From positions 186,001-250,000 of the forward strand of contig JAQOOI010000047.1 in the NCBI GenBank assembly GCA_028554645.1: DNA of 64,000 nt. The letters are read 5' to 3'. Below, one piece after another: positions 40,651 to 54,018 of this stretch; the stretch's first letter is position 1; each line of letters opens with the position of its first letter. The notes below the pieces were generated by a model. It was given only the letters and a program-made list of their open reading frames with translations. It searched no databases and was not told the DNA's origin. The stretch is from Omphalotus guepiniiformis. Its lineage: Eukaryota; Basidiomycota; Agaricomycetes; Agaricales; Omphalotaceae. Both the position numbers and the translations under genes were made by a program.

Positions 40651-42632
40651 ATGTCACCACCTCCCCCCCTCCCAATCGAACTAATAAACCTAATCCTACT
40701 TCACATCCGGTCCCTCCCCTCCTCCCAAACTCTCAAGACATGTTCACTCGTTTGTCGTTCATGGCTCCCATACGCACGGTATTTGTTGTTTGGTAGGATT
40801 GTTTTGAGGAGTCTAGGACAGGCGGAGGGGTTTCTTGGGTTGATTGGTGATACTGAGTCGGGCTCGGGACCAGGAGCGCAGTGTACGATTCCGTTGGCGA
40901 GGGTGAGACATTTGAAGGTGGTACATCCGGAAGTGTTTTTGTATGTGCTTAGTGAGACTGCGTGGAAGTTGGATGTGCTTGATGAGTTGGCGGTTAGTGT
41001 TGCTGATGCAGGTGGGACTGGAATTGGGACTGGGACTGGTGGTGGTGGTAGTTCGAAGCGCCGGTTGGGAGACACGACGACTCGGACTGAACACTATAAT
41101 CGACGACAAACCCTTGAAAGAATCTTCAAACATGTTCGACATCTCTCGATACATTCTTCTTTCTGGAAATACACGAGTAAACTCGATAGAAGGAGGTTGA
41201 GGGGTGTCAGTGGTACTGGTGGGTGGTGTAGGAATGTGACGAGGTTGACGTTGCATCATGTTTGGTTGGAGAATCCTGAGGAGCTATATGCGCTTATTCA
41301 TGGTGATGAACAATATCACGGTGACTGTGATGCAGGGCAGGGAGTTGAAGTCTTGAGGATATCGAAGGTGAATGTGCGGCACTTTCATGCAGAGGAAGAG
41401 CAGAGGATTCTAAGGAAGGAATGGTCGGAACGACGAATGGAGTCGAGTTGTATCCGCACGCTCTCTATTGCGGATACGGTCGATGGTCGAGTCGTAGAGC
41501 TTCTAATACCCTACGCGAGGAATCTCACTACACTCGAGTATCGATGTGCGTCTTCTGTTGACTTGCAGTCTATTGGGTGTATACTCTCTGCTACGTCGTC
41601 TTTGCAGAGTTTTGCTTTGACGGTTGAGTTGAGGGATGTTGATCAATTGCTTGGTGTGTCTTTCTCATCGTCTTTCTTCTTCTTCTTACTGATTGAGTGG
41701 CAGACGAACGACTAGAAAATCATATACCCATCTCCTCACTCACCTCACTCCAATCTCTCAAACTCAAAATAAACGACCTCTCACGTCCTTCCTATCTCAT
41801 TCCTTTCTTATCACGTCTTACATCTGCCTACGAAACAAATTCAAACTCGTGTCCAGCTATCCGATACCTATCTATACCCAACCTCGAGTATCTCCTCTCG
41901 AACAGTGTCAGTACCAGCGAAATGGCACCAAGTCCTATTGACCCATACATAACATTCACACATATCCTCCACCATCCCTTCTTCAACCAACTCCTAACCC
42001 TCAAAACCGAGATTTCAGCATACTTTGACCCTACCGATTTCGACTCGAATTCGGGGTGGAAGAAAAGAAGAATAGTCAATTCTCCGAGGTCTCTAAGACC
42101 CAACTCGACTGTGTTCATTCATCTTGATTTGGACGCTGAAGATGACTTGGATACGTTCGACGAAGACGACGAAGACGACGACGACTCGGATGACACTGGT
42201 GCTGGTACAAGATGGAGAGATAGAGATGATCAAGTTGAAGTTTCGCTTATTGGGTTTCGTACCGGAGGAGGAGAGGAGGAACTTGGAGCCGACGCAGAGG
42301 AACCATTCGTAACATCTTCGACTATCGAAGAATCACTCGTACCACCACGACGAGGGACACTTTCTGATTTAAAAGCGAGAGAGGGTATGAGGATGTGTAT
42401 GGAGCGTTTTGAGTTGGCTGGGTTGTCGTTGAGGGGGAGGTTGACATTGAGGGTTGGTGTTAGGTATTTTCGGAGGAGGGGGAGGGTACATTCGGATGCG
42501 GCGGGTGGAGATGGAGTATCGTCGGAGGGGGAGACGGAAGAGGGAGAGGTAGAGGTTGGGTTGGGAAGTAAAGTTATTGCGTTGATGTTGATTGTTGGGT
42601 TTGTTTTACAGGCTTTTGGTTCTTGGTGGTGA
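40651..42632 (+). CDS. F-box-like protein, about 643 aa, two exons
   Basis: Exons are 40651-41653 and 41704-42632 (GT..AG intron of 50 bp, phase kept: DQLL then DERLENHI). The N-terminus LPIELINLILLHIRSLPSSQ followed by CSLVCRSWLPYARYLLF matches the F-box-like pattern of basidiomycete proteins. The F-box would link to a Skp1-Cullin ubiquitin ligase. Leucine-rich stretches in the middle may form an LRR-like receptor for a target. An acidic tract (DEDDEDDDDSDD) lies near 42160-42190, and the C-terminus is hydrophobic. An upstream in-frame ATG exists at 40606 region but the ATG at 40651 gives the better start. Target unknown. Confidence 0.72.
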
Positions 42633-43279
42633 GGGTACCGGTAAGGTTGTACTCGAGTATGCTTGACGAAATATGCCACTAGTCGGTACTTTTCGACTTT
42701 TGTTCGCACTAGTTGCACTCAGCTCTCGTTTGTTCTTCGCGTTGTGCTAATATTAATAAGGTTATGCACGGCGTACGCATATGAACATGAATAGAATTCG
42801 ATGAAACCCGCCCTTCGAACTGCGTAATTGTATTATCACGTTCACGTCCATAGGGTAAATAGCCAAGACACCTTGACCATAATCCATCGTGATGGTACAG
42901 AGAGCGTAAGATTGGGCTTAACACGCCAGGTGGTAGGGTAGGGTAGGGATGGGACTCGGAGGAACATTTCGTTAACGGGCGGCCCAGGACTACTTCCATA
43001 GTACAGCTGGATTGGGGTTGACGTTAGGCCTGAGGCCCTGGGGGGTTGATGCTAATGTGTTCGACTCGTGTGTTGTACGTTGTAAAGTGGTGGTAGTTGG
43101 GTGGAGGCCCGGGGTACGTGGCCACCGTCTTCACTGGCACATTGGATCAACGAGCAATGGAAGATCTAGAGATGAACTTGTAAAGCGCACCAGCACCCTT
43201 TGATCATGAGCGTTGAACGTTGAGCGCTGAGCTCCGGTTCGTATATTCCTCTTGATCTTTCTCCTAAGAGTCTCTTCAA

Positions 43280-43310
43280 CCTTCCTTCCTTCCTTCCTTC
43301 CTTCCTTCCT
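43280..43310. repeat. (CTTC)n microsatellite
   Basis: About seven tandem CTTC units in an intergenic stretch. Confidence 0.85.
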
Positions 43311-44329
43311 CTGTTTCTCTGATGTAACCCCCACTCTCAAGTCTCGACCTTTTGTACTAATCCGCGAATAAGACTTAGGAGGAACTTGGTTCCCAGTGAT
43401 GCCCATTGATGAAACGGATGTCCTTGATCATCGGCAGATTCTCTGTCAATCATTCTGAAGCACGCTGGAAAAAGGGGATTCGTGACATACATTACAAGCC
43501 ATTGGTCCCGATTGTCAGGTTCTATACATCGTGTTTAAGATGATAGAAAAAGGCCGTGAGCCTCACCTGTGTGTGAGGTCCGAGAAAGCCATGTGTCTCT
43601 ACTCATGTCAGCTGGAAGGCATGCAAATGAGGAAAATGCGTTGATAGAATGAACAGAAAGAAATGAGGACTTCATACTGTTACGTGGGCCGACCCAAAGG
43701 TAATAGATATGAAGAATTCGGAGTTGTTCAAGTTTTTGGAGTTGGTCATAACCGGACGAATAATGATCGTGCCAGTGATTGGGAGGTGAACGACATCTTC
43801 GGCGGATTCAATGGAGCATCGGAATTTAGTAAATTTGACTCCGTGTACACCAGAGTTGAACGAAAAACGACGAACCTCCAAGAATCGTGAGATGAGAGGA
43901 ATATCCCGCAGCATTTTGCGTATCTCGCCTTCTGAAGGAAGCGAGAAACGATGTTTGAGTACTATCAGGCCATGATACCGTTGATGTTGCACTGTCATTC
44001 AATAAGAGTGACTTTCGAAACTTGCACTAGCGATGTAACTCACAAGCAAGAGAGATTCCGGCACCTCTATCGTGTTCGCTGAAGCGAGAAGAAATTCGAA
44101 CGGTTTCGGGCGCAGCCTCTGAATGAGATAGCTTGAGCTATGACATCTTGAAGGTCGTATGAGAAAGTATGTGGCAGGTTCAAAGTATGGATGCCGATAC
44201 TCCAATATTCTACTCATCGAAACCAAATTTTCGATGTTGTGCACGAGACGGTTATTTATTTGACCTTGTTTGTTGTTCTTCCGAAATCGAACGGTGGAAA
44301 AACAACATCTTGGTCTTTGACCACTGCAA

Positions 44330-44745
44330 CTTCCCGGTCGCTGCCCTTCGCAGCCTGCCATTGCTCCAGGGTCCATGCCTGCAGACTTTAGCGCCACTTC
44401 CATGTAGGCGCCACTGTCAAGTTCGATCCAGCTGTGCAGCTCAGCTGACTCGTAGAACAACAACTTGAATTTGAAGGTCAAGAACTTACGACTTTCCGGT
44501 CCTGCCTCCAGCCTTGCTCCAGCCTGCAGGCAGCAATTTGAGCGCCCACTGTCATAATAGCGCCACTATCAACTTCGATTCAGCCGTGCAGCTCAGCTGA
44601 CTCGTAGAACAACAACTTGAAGGACAAAGACTACGAATTCCCGGTCCTGCTCCAGCCCTCTCCAGCCTGCAGGCAGCAGACTCGCGGAAGCAATGTCAGC
44701 GCCACTGTCAAGCTCGACTCTGCCATGCAGCTCCAATGCAGCTCT
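44330..44745. repeat. Tandem repeat, about three units of 150 bp
   Basis: Units share a block CAGCTCAGCTGACTCGTAG (starting 44436 and 44588; third copy truncated near 44732) and a block CCAGCCTGCAGGCAGCA. The period is about 150 bp. Units differ by many substitutions, so the array is old. Confidence 0.7.
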
Positions 44746-45043
44746 GGTAAGCGCTGCACATGTTCTTTATGCTGGATTTAGAGAAAGTCATAACAATCGT
44801 GAATTTCTTTACTTTACGCGGCTGCAGTGTGCACGAGCATACACAAACATGCACACGTTCAACTCCCTACTCTCTCCCTTCACTCTCAGTTGTCAGGAGA
44901 AAACTTGGAGAAAGTCATACGGCTTCATTCTACGTCTGGCGCTTCTTAAAGAAACTAATCGGAACCCCAGCATCACCGCCAATTGCTTCGTGTGAAGTGA
45001 AGTTCCTCGTGCGTTCAGTGGCGTTTAACATGTGGCGTGCACT

Positions 45044-45050
45044 TATAAAA
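45044..45050 (+). promoter_or_regulatory. TATA box of DUF6535 paralogue 1
   Basis: TATAAAA lies 61 bp before the ATG at 45111, followed by CTCTGCAG as in paralogue 2, where the box itself is mutated. Paralogue 3 has TATAAAA at 55609-55615. Confidence 0.6.
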
Positions 45051-45110
45051 CTCTGCAGCTAGATCATCTTGATTTTGAGGCCTGTTTTACTCCTCGTTCT
45101 ACACGAAACT

Positions 45111-48100
45111 ATGCCTGTGCTAGGGCTCTCTAATTCCAAGAGTCGCAATCAACGTGAAGATTCAAGAGCAGAGTCACTCCATGAGAAGGATGACTACGAA
45201 AAGGATGACTACGACAAGGATGACTACGACAAGGATGACTACGACAAGGAGTATGGTGCACCAGATAAGCAGTTTGAGGAGACTGGACCTGATGCTCGAC
45301 TTTATCGTGTGTACATGAAAGAGGCTAAAGCGTTTGATAAAAATTTGGTGGAGGAGAACAAAGATGGGGTAGATGTCATCCTGGTTTTCGTGAGTATTCA
45401 GTGTTCGTGATGCTATCGGTTACTTCTTCCTAAATACCACACAGGCAGGTCTTTTCTCGGCGGTGGTTACTTCGTTCCTTATCCAGGCGTCTCAGAGCTT
45501 GCAGCAAAATCCGGCAGAAGTATCGTCTTTACTGTTGTACGAGCTCGTACAAATTGCTCAAGCGGGGTCCGTTGTTGCTAATGTGACAAAATTTCCTAAT
45601 CCAAACACCAAATTTACTCCCGACACTATTTCTGTCTGGGCCAATGGACTTTGGGCCTGCAGTCTCGTTGCAAGCCTCTGTGTAGCGCTGTTTGCCGTCC
45701 TCGTGAAGCAGTGGTTATACCACTATGAATCATTCTCATCTGGTGATGCCCGCTATCGTTCTCACCGACGACAGTATCGGTATCTTGGATTCGAGCGATG
45801 GGGAGTGACGACTATCACTGGCGTACTACCAATCATCATGCACATCTCCCTTGCACTCTTCCTCATTGGTCTGGTCCTCTTTTACATCCCCCTTCTCCTC
45901 CCCATAGCTATTGCTATTGCCGCGATCACTGCTGTCGCCTTCCTGCTGTATTTCATCAGCAATATTCTACCCATTTTCAACCCCCAATGCCCGTACCAGA
46001 CACCATTGACACAGTTCCTCTGCTTCATCATTGCTTCTACGTGCCAATTGATATCACACATACATCTTCCCTTCCGCGGAAGTACCTTGCTCTATTTTAT
46101 CAGCAATATTCTTCCCATTTTCAATCCACAGTGCCCGTACCAGACGCCGCTGACACAGTTCCTTCCCTTGGTCATCAGCCGTACATACGGGCTGTTGACG
46201 TATTCCCTTTCCTTTGTCCTTGCTTACATGTATAGGTTGTTGCTGTCAACTCGATGGCAATTCCGTCGTCTATACAGCCGTATTTCCGTATATCTTCCAA
46301 TCACAACCTCTCTATGGCCCTGGCGGAAAGACAACCCCGTTCTACCTCGCAATACAGCCAATCCAGTCCTTGGTTCCGTGCACCGTGCGTCATCCCTCAC
46401 CCAACAGCACATAAATCGGTTTCTCTGTCGAATTTCCAGTGTCCTTCAGCCGAAAATGTTCTATGTAATAGAGGTCGCTTTTCATGTTGTATGGTCCCAT
46501 GTGCGAAACACCCGCACCCTAAGCAGCCGCTCGTCTTCATGGAACTCCTTCCTAGAACCCATAAAGGAACGTGAAAGTAAAGAGATCCTGGTTAGGAGTC
46601 ACGAGCTTGCAGTGGAGACATTGCACTGGTTATTCGCCACCTCTCCCAACCCAAAGATCCATAGCATCGTAGTCCAAGCTCTCGGAGGACTACTAGACAA
46701 ACCTCATGTTGAAGATATCTCCAAGTCCGATGAGTTGTTGAAAAACATCTCCGCCGTGCAGAAACTTGTTAAAAATACCTTCAATTCCGATGAGTTGAAA
46801 AACATCTACGCCGTGCGGAGACTTGAGTTTTACCAATCCACTCAGAGAACACCCATGGATGCACAAACCGTGCGGCCTGGCTGCGAGGGTATTGTGGAAC
46901 GAATCTTGCGTTCCGTTCTAGTTTTACCTGATTCGTCGGACTGGTATTCCAGTCTGTCTATTGGCCTATCAAAGCCGACGTTGAGGCCTGCCATTGCAGA
47001 GCGTATGCATACATTACTTCGAGTTAACTCTTTTCCATCAACCATTGGTACAACTCCCTGTGACGTGCACTCAAGGGTTGATCTGTCAAAAGTGGTGGAC
47101 AGTTTTACGAACCTGTATCCTTCCGAATGGGAGACTGCGTTTCTTGCAATACCCTTGGCAGACAAGTCGGCTATTGATCCGCTGCAAGTTTCTTATTTCT
47201 TTCTGCTGACCTCATCGGCCCTACTATCTCGTATACCAGGCAAATCTCCCCGCGCCGAGTCGCAGGTTAGATGGTCTGAGCGTATGGATATAGAAACCTT
47301 TACACGAACAATGACAAGTGACTCATTCCTTTGTGGTATTGTCCAAAATACCATTGAGGCTTTCAAGGAAACTGGGTCTGTTCTGAGCCTTTTGCCACAG
47401 TCCTTGAACATGAAGGCCCACACTGCGATGAAGATGGTTCTTTTTGCTTTGGACAGGTTGGGTGATAGAACAAGTACGGACTATGTGGCGAATAACGCGA
47501 AAAATCTTTTGCTGCTAGCTGAGGCTTTAAGACTTTTGGACTCTATTCTAGACCAACATCCTGGCTCAGTACATGCAATGTACGTGAGCTTTCCTTCCGT
47601 CTGTGAAGTGTTGATTGATCGCGCGCAACTCATGGAGACTGAAGTGTTGGATGATGACTCGGAGGTTCTTAGGCAGAAAGTTCGTGAACACTTCCTGGGT
47701 CTCTGCGAAACGGTGTTGAGACCTGCCTCAGGATACAAGCAATCAGAATCCGATCCATCTGCGTCTCCACCATCACCACCTTTGATGTTGATCAAAGTGA
47801 TCTCTTTTCTTGTTCGTACTGGCAGCGTCTACGCCCGGAAGCCCAAGTTCGACGATGTCCCTCACTTCTTTGACTCCGACCCAGACACGTTTTACCAGGC
47901 TCTGTATATCATGTCACTTGCTCTTTCTTCCGCCTCTGCAGACGCCTCTCGAAAATTCGCATTCGACACGTTTGTCCATGATGACTGGGTAGACTTGCTA
48001 TTCCGAAAGGTATGGCTGGTTGAGGACGCTCTATTGGCCTCGTCAGTTCCACTGCTGATAGATGCGTTCACCAAAGGACTCAAAACATACATCTCAGACA

Positions 48101-48564
48101 CACACCGCAACGCAGATTCATACTCTTCTTATATCTTTCAACCCGACAAGTTACTGCTCACTATACTAATGCTGGGGATTGATCGAGATTGGGTTCGCGA
48201 AGAGGATCATATCCGTATCATTAAGCGGCTTGTATCCGAACTGCATCCAGATGGTGGTGAATGGAATCATGTTCTACGTCTGTTAAAGGAGACCCTGTTT
48301 TGGAAGAAGGATAGCAATGAGCGCTTCCCACTAAATGAATCCTTCGCAGTTCTCACGGATGTGTACACGGGTCGCTATATGGATGGTGGGAACTGGAGTA
48401 TGCAGTGCGAACGGATCAATGCGGCTTCTTTTATCCAATTTTGCATTGCGTGTACACCAGGGTTTACCGAGCATATTCAACGCATCATCAATACTATAGA
48501 AAACAACATAGAAAACAATCGGATGGAGGAATATCGCGGAAATTTCGTTGACCGCAGTACATAA
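45111..48564 (+). CDS. DUF6535-type membrane protein, paralogue 1, about 1132 aa
   Basis: Exons are 45111-45389 and 45445-48564. Exon 1 encodes a tandem acidic repeat KDDYD (15-bp units, about 45185-45250) and the conserved PDKQFEETGPDARLYRVYMKEA. Exon 2 begins AGLFSAVVTSFLIQASQSLQ, the hallmark of DUF6535, followed by hydrophobic segments at LWACSLVASLCVALFAVLV and ITGVLPIIMHISLALFLIGL-FYIPLLLPIAIAIAAITAVAFLL, so it is likely membrane-embedded. About 800 helical residues follow. Function is unknown. The segment LLYFISNILPIFNPQCPYQT occurs twice (about 45945 and 46090), with one half resembling paralogue 2 and the other paralogue 3. Open throughout. Confidence 0.87.
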
Positions 48565-48619
48565 CTACGGTGACAAGTATACTGCTTTGAAAAGCGTGTC
48601 CAAACCCCTAGTAATATAC

Positions 48620-50680
48620 ACACATATATGTTTACATACTCCGAAATTCATAGCTTGCCATTTCCAATATGTATATATGTATCACCGGATTCAATCAGAA
48701 ATCCATATGAAAGCAGAGCACTGAGCACAACACAATAGTATACGGAACCACAGAACTATCCTCTTGTCTTCAAGTACACTCTACGGCTGACCCTTGGGAA
48801 TCACCCATGTACACGACCTGCCTCGCAAGCCAAGCTACGACGGTAACGGCGCAGCCCTACCCCTCCCTCCGCTCTCAGTGGCCCACCCCTCCCACAATCA
48901 GCAACAAATGGCCCAAATTCTCTCCCCTTTCTATTCCGGTACCCTTTCACCATAAATTAACTAGGTTAGCATTGATGTCAGCCGCTCCCGGGATGATCAG
49001 TGATATTCGACCCATGGTACTAGTGTGTTATTGCTATGGTGCCGTCAGCCATCTTACATGTAGAGCGAAGGGAGCGGTTAACCTGGAGGAAATGTCGATA
49101 GGCGCAAGAGCAGGAACCGTCTTGGGATTCGTCAAAGTCACGAACCAAGGATTACTCAAAATCGGACACGAACTCGACTGTTGACCCCCTATACTGCAAG
49201 CACCTTAAGACCGAGCATAGCCAAAATAAGCCTGGATATCTGCTTCACCAGCAAATATAAAAACACACCTATCACCCAGAGTCGTCCCAGACATAAACGG
49301 TACCGGTACATCCCAAACCACATCCATAGTGTGAATTCACCCAATAACACCACCTTTCGCAGCAAGCGGTACACCTCCCTTCAGGATCTTGTATCATTTT
49401 CACTCTATCCCCCAACGCAAACTGCTGGTTCTGTAACCGATATATCGCATGCGCAGGCTTCAACACCGCCTGTCGAAAGATACCCTTGACGATAGCTTTC
49501 TTAATTGGGCGTCGAATGAGTAGCCGGCGAGGTTTTCAATTTCCTTCACGGTTTCCTATTTATAAAGAAGATTTAGAAAGACATGGAATGGAATTTAGGG
49601 ATGAGAGGACGAACTTTTCCTGATTAGTCGCAGAACAGCGACACGGGCTCAAAATCTCGTACGCCCTTCGTCTTGAGCCACACCCGAATATCCTTGACAC
49701 GACCATCAGGATCTCGTCCAGGTAGAAGCCCCGCCGATAGCTGCCCCAAAAAAAGAAAAATCTCGTCAGTCACTCCTTCCTCCAAAAAATCCAGCGGAAC
49801 GGACATACCATCCCCAGTCCCATCCAACCCCCCAAACAAATCCGGAAATGCCCTCTTATAATTTCCAATCAACCCAACAGCTTTCTCAGTAAACGCCCAA
49901 ATCCTCCCGTACATTTTCGAATAATCGACGACTCTTCGCTTGAATTTTGAGACTGAGCCCGACATTGTGCTTCTGTCCGTCCGAGGTGAGAATCATGAAA
50001 CTCGAGGTGATCGTTGATGATGCGAGCGACATGTCAACATCTCTGCGACGCTGGACGAAGGACGGTAGGACGTTGAACGAGTGAGGTCTTGAACAATAGC
50101 TGTGAATTGCGCATTCTTGGATTATCTGTGATGGGAAGAACTACGCCAAGAATACAATGAGATTTATCGAAAGAGGCAGAGAGAGAGCGAAAGACGTACA
50201 GCGAAAGACTGGTCTCAGCCGTCGCAGCTATGCCGCGACACTATACGCATATTCACCCAAAAAAGAAGATTTTGGCTTCCCAGATGAAACTCCTCCGATA
50301 ACAGTCGAGAGGGTCATCCCACGTCTCTAACGAACATCTGTAACGCCCGCTCAACTTCTTTGTCGTGTCCTTCATAGTCCTTGATGAATGAACCTTCGTC
50401 TAGACGTTCAAGACCTAAGTCACGCAAAAGGAGGTCAGGACCACGTAGACAGAGAATAAGATCGAAGTAACCATACCTTCAAAGGCCTAACAAGAACCAA
50501 AACCTCAACCGGGACAGTAACAATCCCAATAAACACCCTCAATCCTCTCCGCTTTCGCTCTAATGTCCCCATTCAGCCAGACTATGCGGATGTTGAAGTG
50601 GAGGAATGGGGAACTTGCGTCAATCGTTAGGTCCTGCAGAGAAAAAATGGTTGAGGTGTGGTGGTGGTAATGGGTATGAT
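48620..50680 (-). pseudogene. Truncated duplicate of the XRN1 3' half
   Basis: Minus-strand sequence follows 58940-62060 in order: 3' flank, Gly-rich tail, and a central block with VDYSKMYGRIWAFTEKAVGLIGNYKRAFPDLFGGLD (49624-49965) matching the XRN1 exon at 60240-60680. Then comes a segment near 50290-50580 matching 60960-61315, and finally 50593-50680 matching the exon border near 62010-62056. A stretch equal to about 61320-62010 is deleted. Frames are broken and there is no nuclease core, so it cannot act as an exonuclease. It lies tail-to-tail with DUF6535 paralogue 1 exactly as XRN1 does with paralogue 3. Confidence 0.82.
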
Positions 50681-51191
50681 GAGTCCTCCGAGTTCACTTC
50701 GTCATTGGCGGCGGAAACGGAGACGTTGTCTGAAGCTAGCAGACTTCTAGAGACGCCCACAGGAACAGTCCGCTGATGTAACTGGCTGAAAGCCTGAAAG
50801 TGGCCTGAGCGCTTGGCCGCGTGGATTCAGATACGTTACGTCACTGACTGTCACTGCATATACTTTCCTCAAACGACATCGATAGCTCGAGAAAGCTATG
50901 TTCATCTGTTCAATCATTTTCTCGCTTCGGGCGAACACGATAGAGGGTACCGAAGTCTCTAAAAGCTTCGAAGATCGTTCTTACTTAGCTCTGCAACCTC
51001 AAAGGCATCAATACCTGATACGCATACATCGTTCCTAAGACCCAACGCGATCGTTAGGTCTCACTACGGTGACTTGGAACCGCACAATCACTATCAATTG
51101 TTTTGTGATGAAGGTACGTGCACTGTTCGGTACTTTTAATATGCGGTGCGCACTTACATAACTCTGCAGGTTCTTGATTCTACACCACACT

Positions 51192-54018
51192 ATGCCTGTG
51201 CCAGGGGTTTCAAAGAGTGAGAAGTGGCAAACGTGAAGAATCAAGAGCAGAGCCACCCAGCGAGAAGGATGACTACGACAAGGAGTGTGGTGCACCAGAT
51301 AAGCAGTTTGAGGAGACTGGACCTGACGCTCGAGTCTATCGTGTGTACATGAAAGAGGCTAAAGCGTTTGATAAAAATTTGGTGGAGGAGAATAAAGATG
51401 GGTTAGATGTCATCCTGGTTTTCGTGAGTACTTCGGTTTTCGTGACGCTATCGGTAGCTTAGTACTACTTAACACCACACAGGCAGGTCTTTTCTCGGCG
51501 TGGTTACTTCATTCCTCATCCAGGCGTCTCAGAGCTTGCAGCCGGATCAAACAGAAATATCGTCTTTACTGTTGTACGACCTCGTACAACTCGCTCAAGG
51601 GGGATCAGTTGCTAATGTGACATTGTCTCCTTTGAATCCAAACACCAACTTTACTCCCGACACTATCTCCGTCTGGGTCAATGGACTTTGGGCCTGCAGT
51701 CTCGCTGCAAGCCTCTGTGTAGCGCTGTTTGCAGTCCTCGTGAAACAGTGGTTATACCACTATGAATCATTCTCTTTTGGTGATGCCCGCTATCGTTCTT
51801 ACCGACGACGTTATCGGTTTATTGGATTCGAGCGATGGCGTGTGATAACCATCATTGGCCTACTACCAATCATCATGCACACCTCTCTTGCTCTCTTTCT
51901 TATCGGTCTGGTCCTCCTTTATATCCCCCTTCTGCACTCAATAGCTATTCCTATCGCTGCGATCACTGCTGTCGCTTTCCTGCTGTATATCATCAGCAAT
52001 ATTCTACCCATTTTCAACCCCCAATGCCCGTACCAGACACCATTGACACAGTTCCTCTGCTTCATCATCGCTTCTACGTGCCAATTGATATCACGCATAC
52101 ATCTTCCCTTCCGCGGAAGTACCTCCTGCTGGTTATGGAAGTCCTTCCTCCAACATTGTATGAGGTTTTCCGAACATCGGTGGTCGCAATTTACCATGAA
52201 GGAACGCGAAAGCAAGGAGCTTGGGAAGAGGAGCCAGAAGCTTGCAGTGAAGACGCTGCACTGGTTATTCACCAACTCTTACAACCTAAAGATCCATAGT
52301 ATCGTAGTCCAAGCTCTCGGAGGATTAAATCCCGGCAGCGAACCTCTTGTTAAAGATATCTTCAAGCATGAAGAAACCACGGTTCAGACCGTGCAGAGAC
52401 GTGTTTTTCACCAGCTCATTCAAGATGAAAGTCCCGGGAATCGACGAACGATCATCCGACCTGACTGCGAGGGTGATGTGGAACACATTTTGCGCTCTTT
52501 GGTGATTTATTCTAGGCCACTATTCTGGCTTGAGGGATTTCTTGATGTTTCGACGTTGAGCCCTGCTATTGCGGCGTCTGTGCTTACATCCCTGTCTGGC
52601 CGGAACCTGTATAATGAGGACTTGTTTCAAGATTACTACAAGGATATTCTTCTGTTGAATGTGCTCATGCAGCCCGGCATGGTACTGCATCCTTCACAAT
52701 GGGAAGTTGTGTTTCAGGAGATATTCTCGAAAGAGTGGTCCTTTGGAACAGCGAAAGCAAATCTCTTCGTTCTTTCTGCTGATCTTGCCGGGCCTACGAC
52801 ATCTCAGCTTGGACTCGTTCACAAGTCCTGACTCGGTGGGCCTGGATATAGCAAACTTTGCACGAACAAAGACAAGTGACCCATCATTCTGGAAGTCTTT
52901 CCGGAAACTCATTGAGGTTTTCACGGTTACCCAGTCTGCTGTGAGACCTTTGCCGAATTTTTCGAATGAAAGGGCCTCCATTGCGATGAATCTGGTTGTT
53001 TTTGCTTTGGACAGCTTGGATCATGAATCAAGCTCAAATGCAGTGAATAAAACGGCTAGCCAGGTCTTTGAAACTTTTGACCTCTGTTCTAGGTTCAAAG
53101 TCTGAGTTAGTACGTGATATGTATGCGAGCTTTCCTTCCTTCTGTAAATCCTTGATTGACTGTGAAGAACTCGTGGGGACTCTTCATAAAGAGGATGATG
53201 ACATCAAGCTGATTCATACATGTGTTATGGACCTCATCGAAAGGGTGTTAACACCTCCCTTGCCTTAAGCACTGCCGCCCTTACCACCTTTATTCAATAG
53301 AATCTCATTCTTTGCGCGTTCATCCATTACTGGCAATCACCTGCCACGATGGTCGGAGAATTGGAAGGCCACATTATACCGTGCACTGTGTAGCATGGCA
53401 TATGTTCTCAGTTCAGCCTCTGAAGATGTACTCGTTACGTTTGTCGATGAAGGCTGGGTTGAAACCCTATGTGGATGGCTATGGCTGAATGATGATTCTC
53501 GATGGGCCAGCTCAGTTCCGCTGCTGATGGATGCGTTTACTAACGGACTTGAAAGGTACACAGTTGTGCACCGTGATGACTCGGGAGATGCTGGCAATTC
53601 TCCTGTTATCTCATTTTATCTTGAAGGCAAGGACTTGCTATTCTCTATCCTGATGCTGGGTTTTGGTATGCCATTTTCGATATCGGAGGAGTCGGATGTT
53701 TGCATTGCTCGCATTGAACGGCTCGTGTCATTGTTTCCGAATTCTGGAAGTTGGGAAGGTACTCTAGATGCGTTGAAAGAAACTCTGTTTGTGGCTGAAG
53801 AATCCTAGCCGGACAACGGAGACTTTCCCATTAAAGGAGTATCTCAGTGTTTTAGGGAAACATCCACGAATTACACACCTGTATTATAGGCAATGTTATG
53901 GGGTGGATGATGAAGTGTCACTGGAGGCTTATCTCCAAGTAATTTTCTAGTTGAAGGTGACAGTGTTGATCATCTTCAACGTATCGTCGAAACTATAGAA
54001 AACCACCGGGTGCAGTAG
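51192..54018 (+). pseudogene. DUF6535-type protein, paralogue 2, decayed
   Basis: It aligns with paralogues 1 and 3 from ATG at 51192 to a stop at 54016. It has an extra base near 51230, a missing base in the start of exon 2 (TCGGC-GTGG near 51498), and several later shifts (near 52800, 53100 and 53270) plus stops. The transmembrane part near 51680-52030 is still well conserved. The middle cysteine-rich block present in paralogues 1 and 3 (RRLYSRISVYLPITT..) is absent. The TATAAAA seen before paralogue 1 reads ACATAAC here. Promoter and coding sequence are therefore both damaged. Confidence 0.85.

Larger units (their letters stand above)
42633..45110. other. 2.5-kb interval: no gene recognised, repeats present
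   Basis: Open frames here lack recognisable domains, and the longest on the minus strand (about 44000-44480) has no ATG start. The interval holds a CTTC microsatellite, a 150-bp tandem repeat, and a stretch (about 42770-43060) resembling 54130-54320 behind the second DUF6535 copy. It ends with the TATAAAA (45044-45050) of the first DUF6535 gene. Confidence 0.45.

Noticed and set aside
43999..44481. 160-aa minus-strand ORF
   Set aside because: It starts at TTG, overlaps a tandem repeat and has no recognisable domain or intron pattern.
44330..44745. CRISPR-like array
   Set aside because: Three diverged 150-bp units without short regular spacers in a eukaryotic genome are an ordinary tandem repeat.
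45798..46235. Long alternative-frame ORFs overlapping the membrane part of all three DUF6535 copies (also 51835-52299 and 56312-56935)
   Set aside because: They lie in the same relative frame over the best conserved stretch, so they are inherited shadows of the true frame. They have no ATG-based start common to all and no recognisable domain.
48807..49184. 125-aa + strand ORF behind DUF6535 paralogue 1
   Set aside because: It is antisense to the duplicated XRN1 tail, which explains the sequence.
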